From NCBI RefSeq assembly GCF_026262505.1, contig NC_067203.1, forward strand, positions 18,395,411-18,459,410: DNA of 64,000 nt, written 5' to 3'. The notes beneath the pieces are model-generated. The model did no database searches. It was not told the origin of the DNA and saw only the letters and a program-made list of their open reading frames with translations. Each line of letters starts with the position of its first letter. Position 1 is the stretch's first letter. This DNA is from Trichomonas vaginalis G3 (taxonomy: Eukaryota > Parabasalia > Trichomonadida > Trichomonadidae). Shown one piece after another: positions 11,004 to 21,000 of the stretch. Made by a program: the position numbers and the translations under genes.

Positions 11004-11304
11004 ATGTCATTTCCGAAAATAGAAGCGTGAGTGTTTCAAAAGGTTTAATGGCGGTGGCAGATGTGAAGTTAAATTCACCAACTCAAACAAACAGTCAAAG
11101 TGTTATTGTCAATGTCAAAGACAGAGATGTTGAAGTGGGGAAACCATACGAAGACGAAGATGGTATAACAATTGTTCCTGTAAAAAACCAACATATCCTG
11201 AAGTTAACAGAGACTTAAGTTCTGTTGCAGATATTCGAAATGACTACCAACAACTGAAAGACAAACTTCAAACTCAGGAGAAGATTTGTCAAGCTTTAAG
11301 TATA
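11004..11304 (+). pseudogene. Polinton A part: small protein MSFPK..
   Basis: About 100 residues with a basic N-terminus, a central DVEVGKPYEDEDGITIVPV segment and a C-terminal helix ending in KTQEKICQAL. It is divergent from the minus-strand neighbour, with only 18 bp between the two starts. The homologue at 31826-32131 in Polinton B is a single open frame of 101 residues. Function unknown. Confidence 0.5.
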
Positions 11305-11580
11305 ATGTTAAACTTGGTCGAACACAACCCTGTAAAAGTGAACTCATATGTCATTGCACCTCATGAAGTTTTGAAAGAACTATTGAAACTTTTGACAGAG
11401 GCAGACGATATAAACATCAAAGAAATAGAACCCGACATTAGTTGCTGTGGTGTTTCATATAATGTCATTGACAAGATATACGTTATGAAAGGAGGTGAAA
11501 CGTTGAACTTAAAGTATAGTTTCCCAGACGTCATAAAAATATTTGACGACCACAACATTTCATTAAAATTTATTTGCTAA
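11305..11580 (+). CDS. Polinton A part: 91-residue hypothetical protein
   Basis: An open frame beginning MLNLVEHNPVKVNSY, with two helices and a beta-rich tail (VSYNVIDKIYVMKGGETLNLKYSF). It abuts the preceding small gene, suggesting a compact cluster of late genes. The B counterpart is at 32130-32405. No known family. Confidence 0.5.
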   Translation: MLNLVEHNPVKVNSYVIAPHEVLKELLKLLTEADDINIKEIEPDISCCGVSYNVIDKIYVMKGGETLNLKYSFPDVIKIFDDHNISLKFIC

Positions 11581-11586
11581 GTAAAA

Positions 11587-11816
11587 ATGTCAAAACTTCT
11601 TGAAAGATGTTTGAAGAAAAATAATATAGACTTTATTTCATGTAAAGGACTTTACACACTTTTGAACGATATGAAAGACCCTGTTTGTTTGTTCGTGTAG
11701 ACAAAGGAAAGTTCTATGTCTTTACAAAATATTTGAACTTCTTAGACAGAGAACTTCAAGAAACGCCATGTGAAAGTTTAGATGAAGTTCTTCTCCACTT
11801 TCAGAAAAACTTTTAA
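11587..11816 (+). pseudogene. Polinton A part: small protein MSKLLERC..
   Basis: About 75 residues by extent, including NNIDFISCKGLYTLLNDMKD and KGKFYVFTKYLNFLDREL. It resembles the preceding gene in its layout, with a helical start and a beta-type middle. I do not see it in Polinton B. Broken; function unknown. Confidence 0.4.
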
Positions 11817-11826
11817 ATATATATAA

Positions 11827-12620
11827 ATGGCAGAAGATATAATGGTTTATACTATTACGACTAAAAACCCTGAGTCATATAATTCTATAACAACAAACTT
11901 ACAAAGTCCTCAAGGACGGTATTGTAAACTAACTTTAAACACAATGACGACTAAAGCCTGTTTTGCTCTTTTGACACCAGAAGACTTTATTGTTGTGAAT
12001 GGTAAAAAATACTCCTTTGAAGATACTTACTCAGATATACCACCAACAGTTTTGTTGACTTATTTAATACTTTAAGTACGGTGTAACATGTGCTGCAACT
12101 AGAGCAGGTTTCATTATGTTTGGATGTCCGACTGAGTTTACTATAAACAATATGAGCTATATATACAAAACTTATATCTGGTTTTTACTACCAACAGTTT
12201 CCTATAACAGGAAAAGGTGTCATACAAGGATGTCTATTCCATTGACATTAAGCACACCAATCTTATATATTGTTTCAAACTTAGGTTCAAAGTGTTATTC
12301 GAATGTCGACAGAAACTATTATGACCAAAAGATACTTATGCGTATAAACAATACTTTCTCTGCTGGTTGCCTATTGTTCATTCGAATGCAGAATTTTCAA
12401 CCTTAGTGAACTCAAACACTTTGGCAAGTATAACGTTGACATTAGTTGACGCAAACTTGTTCCTGTAAAACTTTTATGTCCTATGTATTTGTCAATGACG
12501 GCAGAAAGTTTCGAATTGGAAGATGCAACCGGTGAAAGTATTGTATTACAAGAACAACTTCAACAACAAATAGCTCAAGAACAACAAATGCAACAAATGC
12601 AACAACAAAGTCAAGAATAA
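11827..12620 (+). pseudogene. Polinton A part: minor capsid-like protein
   Basis: It corresponds to 32410-33215 in Polinton B. The sequence is beta-rich throughout (VYTITTKNPESYNS, GRYCKLTLNTMTTK, ASITLTLVDANFVPVKLL) with a Gln-rich C-terminal tail. Length (about 260 residues) and place between the major capsid-like gene and the helicase fit the single jelly-roll minor capsid (penton) protein of Polintons. This rests on position and fold character. Broken. Confidence 0.5.
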
Positions 12621-12649
12621 AAAAAAATATTTTTTTTATTTTTATAAAA
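12621..12649 (+). promoter_or_regulatory. AT palindrome upstream of helicase
   Basis: An A8-T-A-T8-like block (AAAAAAATATTTTTTT) ends a few bases before the ATG at 12650. Similar blocks precede or separate several other genes in both Polintons (13890, 17015, 23045, 33225, 34490, 37500, 43630). It is likely a shared promoter and/or poly(A) region. Confidence 0.5.
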
Positions 12650-13885
12650 ATGTACAGAATAGATGTTTCAGATTTTTATGACTTCCAAGCATTCAGAAAT
12701 ATGTGTCCATTTCGAGACTATAACAAAGCAGTCGAGAATTTGAAACGTTTAGTCATTTATGTTGACTCTGCCCCAGAATGTTATGTTATGAAAGAATGGG
12801 ATGTAGTCTTTAACAAACCTAAAGCGACAATAGTTTCAGAACAAGAATGTAGACAGAAACTTAAGAAAATAAAAGTTGTACAAGTTGGCATGAAGATGTT
12901 AGATGCTTGGGATATCTTATTGTCAAAGTTAGAAGATTTTTCAGTTCGAGGTATAAAGTTTTATACACCTTCTCCAAACTTCTATTCTATCTTCACTGGA
13001 TATAAATATGAACAAGTAGAATGGAAACACAGTATTATAGAAGCTTGGTTAGACCATGTCAAAGAAATTATATGCAATGGAAACGAAAGAGTCTATGAGT
13101 ATATCTTATGTTGGTTTGCAAACATCTTACAACATCCAAGTGCTAAAAATGAAACTGCTCTCATTATAATTGGAAAACAAGGAACTGGTAAGAACACATT
13201 CTTTACAGATATCTTATGCAAACTGTTAGAGGGCTATTCGAACCCGAATATGACAAACTTAGAAAACATCTGTGGCAAGTTTAACTCCTCAATAGAGAAT
13301 ATGAAACTTATAGTATGTAACGAACTTCAAAGTATAGATACAACAAAAGTTTTGAACTCAGATGCTTTGAAGAGTCTTATAACAGACAAAGTTGGAGTTG
13401 TTGAAAGAAAGTATAAAGACCAAAGAGTTTGTGAAAATGTTGCAAACTTCATTATGGTTTCAAACAATACTGTTCCGATGAAGTTAGAAAGTTCTGACAG
13501 AAGATATGTAGTTGTCAGAACGTCAGATTCTCATATGCAAGATACAGAATATTTTGACGACTTAGCAGAAACTTTGACATCTGACTTTTACAACCACTTG
13601 TTCTCATATTTTATGACATTAGATATTTCAAAGTTCAATCCAAGACAAATTCCACATACCGAAGAGAGACAAACATTGTTAGAAGCAAACAAGAGTGTAT
13701 ATGAACTGTTCATAGATGAAACTGACTTTGAGTGTTTAGATGAAAGGTCATTGTACGATTCGTATAAACAATATTGTCAAGAATATGGTTATATGACAGC
13801 TTCTAAACGTACATTCTTGGCAAATGGCAAAAGTCTTTTAGACGTACAGAATGGTGTATATACAAAGAAAAATTTTTATGAGTAA
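12650..13885 (+). CDS. Polinton A part: superfamily 3 helicase
   Basis: A 411-residue open frame. The Walker A loop GKQGTGKN is at about 175-182, Walker B-like LIVCNEL at about 220-226, SF3 motif C IMVSNN at about 268-273 and an Arg-rich SSDRRYVVV shortly after. This order is typical of the SF3 helicase domain in D5-type virus primase-helicases. The N-terminal 150 residues show no primase motif that I recognise. In the element it presumably unwinds DNA during replication. The near-identical B copy is at 33245-34476. Confidence 0.85.
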   Translation: MYRIDVSDFYDFQAFRNMCPFRDYNKAVENLKRLVIYVDSAPECYVMKEWDVVFNKPKATIVSEQECRQKLKKIKVVQVGMKMLDAWDILLSKLEDFSVRGIKFYTPSPNFYSIFTGYKYEQVEWKHSIIEAWLDHVKEIICNGNERVYEYILCWFANILQHPSAKNETALIIIGKQGTGKNTFFTDILCKLLEGYSNPNMTNLENICGKFNSSIENMKLIVCNELQSIDTTKVLNSDALKSLITDKVGVVERKYKDQRVCENVANFIMVSNNTVPMKLESSDRRYVVVRTSDSHMQDTEYFDDLAETLTSDFYNHLFSYFMTLDISKFNPRQIPHTEERQTLLEANKSVYELFIDETDFECLDERSLYDSYKQYCQEYGYMTASKRTFLANGKSLLDVQNGVYTKKNFYE

Positions 13886-13921
13886 ATTTAAAAAAAAATA
13901 TTTTTTTATCCGATAGAAAAG

Positions 13922-14341
13922 ATGACGAAATATATTTCAGTAAACAAGTACATGTCAGGACTTAAAGAAGAACTAGACCTATTCACATATTTGAATGTTT
14001 ACTTCTACCATTTTGAAAAGTCTTCATTCAGCAAAGTTTGGAACATCGAACCAGTTAAGTTTGCTATTGTGACTAAAAATGGTGCGAAATTTGAAGACTT
14101 AGACATAGAAGGTTTGTTAGCAGTCAAAGAAAGTTTTGACAGAAGGTTTTCAAACCTTAAAGAAGGCAAAGCATACAAACTTGTTATACCTTATGAACCA
14201 AAGAAAGCAGACGACTATGAATATTATGAGTCTAAGATAGTTGAAGTTCAAGGTAAATTGGGTAAAAAGATTTTAGAGTCTAAGCCAGTGTTTGCTCCTA
14301 AAGAGGAAGAGAACATTGACATTGACCCAGAAATGTTCTAA
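13922..14341 (+). CDS. Polinton A part: 139-residue hypothetical protein
   Basis: An open frame starting MTKYISVNKYMSGLKEEL, with a mixed alpha/beta body (WNIEPVKFAIVTKNGAKFEDLDIEGLL) and an acidic end (IDIDPEMF). It follows the helicase by 36 bp that hold an AT palindrome. Its small size, acidic tail and position beside the helicase suggest an accessory replication protein, but no family is recognised. B counterpart: 34512-34930. Confidence 0.5.
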   Translation: MTKYISVNKYMSGLKEELDLFTYLNVYFYHFEKSSFSKVWNIEPVKFAIVTKNGAKFEDLDIEGLLAVKESFDRRFSNLKEGKAYKLVIPYEPKKADDYEYYESKIVEVQGKLGKKILESKPVFAPKEEENIDIDPEMF

Positions 14342-14357
14342 AAATAAAATTTTATTT

Positions 14358-14810
14358 TTACATGTCAAATTTCTTTTTCTCTGGAACTGGTTCAGGTTCT
14401 TTCTTCTCTTCTTCTACTTTCTTTTCTTTCTTTTCTTTCTTCTTCTTTTCTGGTGGAGTTATATCAAATTTCTCAGAACCATATTTATGTAAAAGTTCTT
14501 TGTCCTTTAATAGCTCATCTATTCTGTTTTCTATTTCATCTTCAAGAACAGCGCATGTGTCTTCTTTGCATTCTAAGAACTTTTGTTGGACTTCATCTTT
14601 CCAATCGGTGTCATCTCTGTCAACAAGTCTGTCATTGACAAATTTTAAGACTGCTCTGCTTAATGTTTTATGGTTCTTGTCATATTCCCAGAAACAGAAC
14701 TTTAGAACAAATTCACCTTTCTTGTTTACACTATGTAAGATTTTATGGTCGACAGATGTTTTGCTGTCGAAAAGTTTGTCTCGAATATAGATAGCGAAAT
14801 CGCTAGACAT
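14358..14810 (-). CDS. Polinton A part: 150-residue charged protein
   Basis: The open frame starts MSSDFAIYIRDKLF and ends in a long Lys/Glu tail (residues about 115-150). The body is helical with several Cys and Trp residues. It is convergent with the preceding gene (16 bp between stops) and divergent from the packaging ATPase, with which it shares a 36-bp promoter region. B counterpart: 34951-35406. Unknown function. Confidence 0.55.
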   Translation of the reverse strand: MSSDFAIYIRDKLFDSKTSVDHKILHSVNKKGEFVLKFCFWEYDKNHKTLSRAVLKFVNDRLVDRDDTDWKDEVQQKFLECKEDTCAVLEDEIENRIDELLKDKELLHKYGSEKFDITPPEKKKKEKKEKKVEEEKKEPEPVPEKKKFDM

Positions 14811-14846
14811 TTTCTAAAAGATAAAAATTTTAATTTTTCTAAAAAT
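14811..14846. promoter_or_regulatory. Short bidirectional promoter region
   Basis: Only 36 AT-rich bases, around AAAATTTTAATTTTT, separate the starts of the divergent 150-residue protein and the packaging ATPase. Both transcripts must start in or beside this stretch. It is the same in Polinton B (35407-35442). Confidence 0.5.
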
Positions 14847-15722
14847 ATGTTAGAAAAAAAGTTTGCTGACATTGACAAGAAATTTGAGAATGTTTTAAAC
14901 AAGAACAAGAGGAAGTTAGAAAATGCTCAGATAAAACCTATACATGACAAGTTCTTATTTGCTCAGAATGGTATAACAGGTCTAATTGCACCACCTGGGT
15001 CGGGTAAGACTTTCACTTATCTTAAAATGGCTGCACAACAACAAGAACTAGATGAGAAGAACCCATTCTATGAGTTAGTTGTCATTTGTAGTACTTCTGG
15101 TCAATTTGACCAAACCGTCAATTCGTTCAAAGATATTATAAAGAAGTCTAAGTTAGTATGTATAAAGGATACTGAGTTGTTAGATTGGATAAAGAAGTAC
15201 CAAAGAAGAGTTTTGAAGTATAATGCTATAAATGAGTATATAAATTCTAAGTTTAAAGACCCAAATGAGGAAATGCAGAGAATATTAGAGAAGAAACACT
15301 TCAGAAACAAACAGAAAGAGATAGAATACATTTCGAAGAAATTGCAATCTTACGATTGGAAGACATACCCTCATAGGTGTCTTCTTATCTTAGATGACTT
15401 TGCTTCTCATCCTTTGCTTAAGAATAGAGAACAAGATATGTGTCGAATTCTTAAGAAACTTAGGCACTTTAACATCTCAGTTGTCATTTGTGTACAGACA
15501 GCAAAAAGTTTAAGTAAGGATGTTAAAAGAATACTTACTGACATTATACTTTTCCCCGGATTGTCCGAAGACGATTTCATGGAACTTATGAAAGAGTCCA
15601 TGGCAGGTAAGTTTGACAGACATGAACTATGGGAGAAGTATAAAGTCATACAAGACCCTCATACCTCTTTCAGAATTCATATCTACGCGAACAAAGTTCA
15701 AATTGTAAAAAGTCAAGCTTGA
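14847..15722 (+). CDS. Polinton A part: A32/FtsK-like packaging ATPase
   Basis: The start chosen is MLEKKFADIDKK at 14847; the frame is open further upstream, but only through the divergent gene. Walker A is APPGSGKTFTY, near residues 47-57, and Walker B is CLLILDDFA near residue 180, followed by VVICVQTAKSL as a sensor-type strand. The order and spacing fit the FtsK/HerA superfamily packaging ATPases of Polintons and NCLDV (A32 type), which drive DNA into capsids. About 291 residues. B copy: 35443-36318. Confidence 0.85.
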   Translation: MLEKKFADIDKKFENVLNKNKRKLENAQIKPIHDKFLFAQNGITGLIAPPGSGKTFTYLKMAAQQQELDEKNPFYELVVICSTSGQFDQTVNSFKDIIKKSKLVCIKDTELLDWIKKYQRRVLKYNAINEYINSKFKDPNEEMQRILEKKHFRNKQKEIEYISKKLQSYDWKTYPHRCLLILDDFASHPLLKNREQDMCRILKKLRHFNISVVICVQTAKSLSKDVKRILTDIILFPGLSEDDFMELMKESMAGKFDRHELWEKYKVIQDPHTSFRIHIYANKVQIVKSQA

Positions 15723-15741
15723 AAAATGTAAGTGTTTAGTC

Positions 15742-16101
15742 TTAGTAAGTCTGTTGTGGTGCTGGGTCTGTCGGTTCTTCTGGCTTTGGAAGGCATTCAG
15801 GAAGAGGAACGTCAGTCATCCGTTTGTGTCCTGTTGGAAGGAAGAGTCCTTCCTGTTGGAAGGAAAAACTTTTCCTGTTGGAAGGAAAAACTTTTCCTGT
15901 TGGAAGGAAAAACTTTTTCTGAAGTTCGACCAAAAAGTTCTCAATTTTCGAAAATTTGAATGGTTTACGGACGGACAACTGGAAAATTTTTTCTTGTCGT
16001 CGGGAAAAATTTTTCCTGTCGGAAGGAAATTTTTTTTCTGTTGGAAGGAAAAACTTTTTCTGTCGGATGGAAGGACTCGGAATGCCAGAAGGATTTGACA
16101 A
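15742..16101 (-). pseudogene. Polinton A part: Pro-rich protein with repeat leader
   Basis: The minus-strand frame ends in MTDVPLPECLPKPEEP, the same opening as the 195-residue Pro-rich protein at 38174-38761 of Polinton B. Its upstream part is made of the tandem repeat below. The homologous gene is better preserved in B. Function unknown. Confidence 0.35.
15820..16075. repeat. Tandem TGTTGGAAGGAAAAACTTTTCC repeats
   Basis: Imperfect units of about 22-24 bp, with TTCC/GGAA dyads, repeat here. Related units (TGTCGGAAGGAAGAACTTT) occur at 38765-38990 in Polinton B. All frames stay partly open through the repeat, so several apparent proteins on both strands are artefacts of it. Confidence 0.75.
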
Positions 16102-16165
16102 GGCAATTTACTTTATAGAGCTACCTGATCCATCTGAAGTCAAGCTTGAAAAATAAAGAGTTCAT

Positions 16166-16990
16166 TTACTCTGCTTGTTTGAAGTTGTCAAAATACTCTG
16201 TTATTTTTTCCTTTAACAATGACAAATCTTCTTTGAATGTAAGTATTGTACAACCTTTCATATCATAGTGTGTTTGAGGTAACGTATCTTGAACTATTTG
16301 TTTCACATCTTCATTCGGTGTCATTGAAATCGGTAAGTTTTCGCGATAGAACCAATTTCTGTCAGATTTGTAAATCTTAGCAAGGTCGTAAAAGCTTTTG
16401 TTGTTTCTTCTGACTAAATGCAACATAACCATATCTTTATCTTCTTCATTTTCCATCTCTTCAGTATAAATCATATACTTATAGTTCTTTTCCTTACCTT
16501 TTGGTACCGAACGTGGTATTCTTTTCTGAATGCTTTTGTCTTTTGCTTCAATGACTTCATCTTTTGCTTGAAGTTTCTTTTCCATCTCTTCACGTTCTTG
16601 TCTATGAATTCGTCAAGAAGTTTGTAAACATGCCATGCATAACGAGGCGAAGCCCACATTGCAACTGCATTTACTAAAAGTCTATGTACATAATATCCTC
16701 TTAAATTTATTGGCAAATTTTTACGATTTTCATGTGTTTTATGCAAGACCGAAAAAGTCGGTCTAGAAGAAATTTCACTCAAAAGTTCTTGTTGTGCTTT
16801 GGTTTTTGAACCAGTCGTCTGCGTGTTTAGTATCTGGAGCAAAACATGCTGTCAAAATACTTTGCATTTGGTACATATCGTCTTTGACCGAACGAATGAG
16901 ACGGAGTTGTTTGTTAAACTGTATGTACTCGTATTCTTCATTTATAGCTTCATGAACGATAGCAGTTGTTGTGTTCTCTGTTGTTGACAT
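16166..16990 (-). pseudogene. Polinton A part: KilA-N domain protein (BRO-like)
   Basis: The central block INLRGYYVHRLLVNAVAMWASPRYAWHVYKLLDEF is the KilA-N DNA-binding signature (printed in short: GYYVHRLLVNAVAMWASP). The N-terminal stretch begins MSTTENTTTAIVHEA, and the C-terminal stretch is a charged domain with KYMIYTEEMENEEDKDM, like those paired with KilA-N in large DNA viruses. Upstream on the same strand is the recurring promoter-like TTTTATTTTGTATGTAA. Regulatory DNA-binding is the usual role. Broken. Confidence 0.7.
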
Positions 16991-17297
16991 ATCTGTCTTT
17001 ACATACAAAATAAAAAAAAATATTTTATAAAAAATTAGCGTTATTTTTTCTATCTTAAGGAAATTCACTGTTTTCATAGAGTTTTGGCGACTACGTTTTT
17101 TAACGTACTCGCTGTTCTTCACTGTTTTCATACGGAATCTCTTCTCTCAGTTTTCCGAGGGAAGCAATCTTATGCCATTTTACTCAGATTTTTGTGCTGA
17201 ATTCAGCAAAAATATATTTTAGGGTAGAAGGTTAGATCTAACCTCTTTTTTCACCTGTTTTTTCACAAGCGTTTTACATGGTAAACGTTATTTTTAC

Positions 17298-17911
17298 ATG
17301 TATTTTTCAGCAACTTCGTCAAATAATTTTATAGCTTTATCTATCTCATCTACTTCAAACGTTTCTTTACCTTTCGTGGGAGCACCATATATTTTCTCAA
17401 ACTTTTCGAGTAGTTCTGTTTCAGCAGCTCTCATATCGTTAACGAACACAACCTTGACTCTATTGACTGTACTGTCATATTTTGAGTTATATTATATGTT
17501 CTTCCTATCTTATATCTCTTTGTATTGAAGTCCTTCGGTTTCTGAACGATGTAAAGTAAGCCTTCACTGCAACGTTCCGTATCGAATGAACCATATGTTA
17601 TGAAGTTATATCCAACAACTGGGTCTAACCATAACAAAACTATTGTATAAGACTTTGTCGATGAGATATGCTGTAGTTCCATAGAATCTTACCGATATTA
17701 TAAGCTCAGGATTTCTTGTCAAAATTTTCTGAGTTGAAGCAATTCCAACCCAATGGTGTGTTTTCTTTCCAGATGGAGATATAATGTCTGACAAAGAATA
17801 TTTGTTGTATTTCTTTGAGTATCTTACGTTTAAATCACCTATTCTAACCAATTTGGTGTCATTGTCTATCTTTTTAACTGTTTCAAACTCAGTGTTTGTC
17901 ATATATGTTCT
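17298..17911 (-). pseudogene. Polinton A part: KilA-N/GIY-YIG (T5orf172) BRO-like protein
   Basis: An N-terminal KilA-N-like segment (LNVRYSKKYNKYSLSDII, then HHWVGIASTQKI) is followed by GLLYIVQ and KRYKIGRT, the two blocks that mark GIY-YIG/T5orf172 domains. This pairing is typical of BRO-type genes of DNA viruses. It starts just downstream of the same TTTTATTTTGTATGTAAGA block as its neighbours. Broken. A DNA-binding, possibly nuclease-like role is inferred from family. Confidence 0.6.
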
Positions 17912-17959
17912 TACATACAAAATAAAAAAAATATTTTACAAAAAACTAACTTTATTTTT

Positions 17960-18700
17960 TCTATCTTGTATAAAAGATATGATTTCAGGGATTTTTTTAC
18001 GAAGTGCAAAAGTTCTCTTCGTAAAAAAATAACAGTTATATAATGAAATTTGGTCATTTTTTCACGATTTTCATGAGTTTTATGCTAGACCGAAAAAAGT
18101 CTGGGTCGCAATTTTTCACGATTTTCATGAGTTTTAGGCGAGTAAGATTTTCTATCTTGTATAAAAGATATGATTTCAGGGATTTTTTTGACGAAGTGTC
18201 AAAGTTCACTTCGTCAAAAATAACAGTTATATAATGAAATTTGGTCATTTTTTTTACGATTTTCATGAGTTTTAGGCGACCAGGTTTTTTTCCCTACTCG
18301 CAATTTTTTACGATTTTCATGAGTTTTATGCTAGACCGAAAAAAGTCGGTCTAGAGAAATTTCACTCAAAAGTTCTTGTGTGCTTTGGTTTTTGAACCAG
18401 TCGTCTGCGTGTTTAGTATCTGGAGCAAAACATGCTGTCAAAATACTTTGCATTTGGTACATATCGTCTTTGACCGAACGAATGAGACGGAGTTGTTTGT
18501 TAAACTGTATGTACTCGTATTCTTCATTTATTTTGTATAAAAGATATGATTTCAGGGATTTTTTTGACGAAGTGTCAAAGTTCACTTCGTCAAAAAATAA
18601 CAGTTATATAATGAAATTTGGTCATTTTTTTCAGCAAAAATATATTTTAGGTGAAGAGGTGCGATCTCACCTGTTTTTTCACCTGTTTTCACCCTCTTGA
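17960..18700. repeat. Repeat cluster with mini-ORF hairpins and a KilA-N duplicate
   Basis: At about 17978, 18168 and 18546 a short unit begins ATGATTTCAGGGATTTTTTT and contains a GACGAAGTG/CACTTCGTC stem-loop. Between them, 18331-18540 (minus strand) duplicates the N-terminal part of the KilA-N gene at 16760-16940. Copies of a GATTTTCATGAGTTTTA motif recur four times. No complete gene. Confidence 0.7.
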
Positions 18701-18799
18701 ATTTGTCAAGACTTCTTCATCGTAATGAGCGTAAATCAGACAAAAATAATGTTTAGGGTAGAAGGTTAGATCTAACCTCTTTTCTACCCTCTTGAATTT

Positions 18800-19060
18800 T
18801 CATGAATTTTCATGAATGTTTTGTCAAGACTTCTTCGTAAATGTTTTGTCAAGACTTCTTCGTACATGTTTTGTCAAGACTTCTTCGTACATGTTTTGTC
18901 AAGACTTCTTCGTACATGCTTTGTCAAACATGAACGTATATGTTTTCTCAAGACTTCTTCGTAAATGTTTTGTCAAACATGAACGTAAATGTTTTGTCAA
19001 GACTTCTTCGTACATGTTTTGTCAAGACTTCTTCGTACATGTTTTGTCAAGACTTCTTCA
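18800..19060. repeat. 25-bp tandem repeats (TTTGTCAAGACTTCTTCGTA)
   Basis: About ten units around TTTGTCAAGACTTCTTCGTA run in tandem, some carrying AACATGAACG in place of AGACTTCTTCG. The inverse orientation is at 20465-20570, 20838-21000 and 21541-21715, giving around thirty units in Polinton A. I do not see them in Polinton B. Apparent ORFs across them are repeat artefacts. Confidence 0.85.
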
Positions 19061-19327
19061 TCGTAATGAGCGTAAATCAGACAAAAATAATGTTTAGGGT
19101 AGAAGGTTAGATCTACCCTCCTTTCTACCCTCTTTTCTACCCCAGTTATTTTATAAGCGTTTTACATGGTAAACGTTATTTTTGGAATTTTGTGAAAACT
19201 CAACGGTTTGACACATGGTCTAAAAATTATTTTACTCAGAATTTTGTTGCTGAATTCAGCAAAAATATAATTTAGGGTAGAAGGTTAGATCTAACCTGTC
19301 TTCTACCCTCTTTTCTCACCTGTTATT

Positions 19328-20266
19328 TTATAAGCGTTTTACATGGTAAACGTTATGAATTCGTGAGACTCTAAACAGTTTCGTAGCTTCTATTTCTTCT
19401 TTTAGTACATCGAATGTTTTAACGATACCAAAAGTTTCTTTATACTTCTTCTTGACGTCAGATAGAAGGAAATCTTCTGCTGTTGGATAGTTTTTGTTCA
19501 GAAATGCTAACATGTCCATTTTATCTTCTGCTGGTTTCTCTGCTTCTTTCTTTAAGTCTGCATAGTCGTTTCTCATACGTTCTATCTCTTTGACGGAGTA
19601 GTTATATTTCCTAATTGCTGCCTTACATTTAGAACATTGCGGGTTCATTTTTGCGTTATATTCTGAAACCTTACCTGCTAAAACAACTAAAGCGTCAATT
19701 GCTCTCTTCATCTCAAACATAGCGGGTCTTATTTGTTTGTTCCATATTTTACATCTTCTATCTTTATCTCTTATCTGCCATACACATTCAGCAACTAACG
19801 AAACAAAGTTGTCGTAGGTCTTAAATTCTTCAGATTTGTAAAGGTCAGAAACATTCTTATATACCATGTCGCAATCTTTGTCCATAACTTTATGGTTGCA
19901 ATGAAATCCTAGAAACTCATAGTTTACCTTTCGTATGAACTTCTTTATTTCTACTGAGTCAGTTGCTTTGACTTCTATTTCATCGAATTCAGGAATAGTG
20001 AGCTTTTGCTGCTGAATTTCAGGCAATTTGGGTAAATGGTCAATAATGTCCTCCATTTCATAAAGATACTGTTCATTTGTTTCATCTTTCGCACTACAGT
20101 CCAAAGTACTTGTTAAAAGTTCCTGCTTTATCTTCTGGATTTTTGTTTCGAAAGTATATGAAGAAGGAATGAAGCTTTTCATCTCTACTAACATTGACGT
20201 AGGATTCATAACTAACGAGTTTGGTGCTGTAGTTGTTTGTATTGTTGTTGTGCCGATTGTTGACAT
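19328..20266 (-). CDS. Polinton A part: 312-residue hypothetical protein
   Basis: The start chosen is MSTIGTTTIQTTT at 20266, just after the TTTTATTTTGTATGTAAGA block. The open frame has a Thr-rich leader, a long helical body, a HCNH at mid-length and a CSKCKAA pair that could bind metal, then an acidic C-terminal domain (YPTAEDFLLSDVKKKY). The Thr-rich leader is like that of the KilA-N neighbour, so the two may share origin at the 5' end. The homologue at 36565-37479 in B is also open. No family recognised. Confidence 0.6.
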   Translation of the reverse strand: MSTIGTTTIQTTTAPNSLVMNPTSMLVEMKSFIPSSYTFETKIQKIKQELLTSTLDCSAKDETNEQYLYEMEDIIDHLPKLPEIQQQKLTIPEFDEIEVKATDSVEIKKFIRKVNYEFLGFHCNHKVMDKDCDMVYKNVSDLYKSEEFKTYDNFVSLVAECVWQIRDKDRRCKIWNKQIRPAMFEMKRAIDALVVLAGKVSEYNAKMNPQCSKCKAAIRKYNYSVKEIERMRNDYADLKKEAEKPAEDKMDMLAFLNKNYPTAEDFLLSDVKKKYKETFGIVKTFDVLKEEIEATKLFRVSRIHNVYHVKRL

Positions 20267-20459
20267 TTCTGTTCTTACATACAAAATAAAAAAATAAAAA
20301 AAAATAAAACTAACTTTATTTTTTATTTCGGGAAAATTCATGAAAATTCAAGAGGTTAGAAAAGAGGGTAGAAAGGAGGGTAGATCTAACCTTCTACCCT
20401 AAATTATATTTTGGTGTAAATTTCCTAAACTGACTGACTGACTGACTGACTGACGGCAC

Positions 20460-21000
20460 AAAGTGGCATAACGAAAACATTTACGAAGAAGTCATGACAA
20501 AACATTTACGAAGAAGTCTTGACAAAACATTTACGAAGAAGTCATGACAAAACATGTACGATGAAATCATGACAAATTCAAGAGGGTAGAAAAGAGGTTA
20601 GATCTAACCTTCTACCCTAAATTATATTTTTGGTCCGGGAACAAAATGAACGAGGTCAGGATGTATGTAAATACCTTTGAATTCATTCATAACACCCTTA
20701 GTAAGCTCATAAAATGCTTGTTTTGAGGTCGAGCCACTTTTGGCTCCACCGTATTCTTTCAACCAAAACTCAAGAATTTCCTGCATGAATTTTGTATAAA
20801 AACCAACCGTCTGTATTCCGACGGTTGCTATATTCTTCACAAAACATTTACGCTCATTACGATGAAGAAGTCTTGACAAAACATTTACGTTCATGTTTGA
20901 CAAAGCATGTACGAAGAAGTCATGACAAAACATTTACGAAGAAGTCATGACAAAACATTTACGAAGAAGTCTTGACAAAGCATGTACGAAGAAGTCTTGA
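20460..21000. repeat. 25-bp repeats flanking a KilA-N remnant
   Basis: The units here read ACATTTACGAAGAAGTCTTG, the complement of those at 18800-19060. They bracket the KilA-N-like remnant at 20622-20850. A GACT tetramer repeat lies at 20432-20452. Nothing else coding. Confidence 0.75.
20622..20850 (-). pseudogene. Polinton A part: KilA-N remnant
   Basis: The frame includes FWLKEYGGAKSGS and, near the end, YIHPDLVHFVPGP, which matches the KilA-N YVHPDLVHF block. It is a third KilA-N-type sequence in this island, distinct from the other two. Relic. Confidence 0.5.

Noticed and set aside
14362-14790. Ser/Phe-rich plus-strand frame
   Set aside because: Antisense shadow of the 150-residue charged protein; the Phe/Ser run is the complement of its Lys/Glu tail.
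18816-19097. 93-residue plus-strand frame rich in Cys and Phe
   Set aside because: It is only the translation of the 25-bp tandem repeats.
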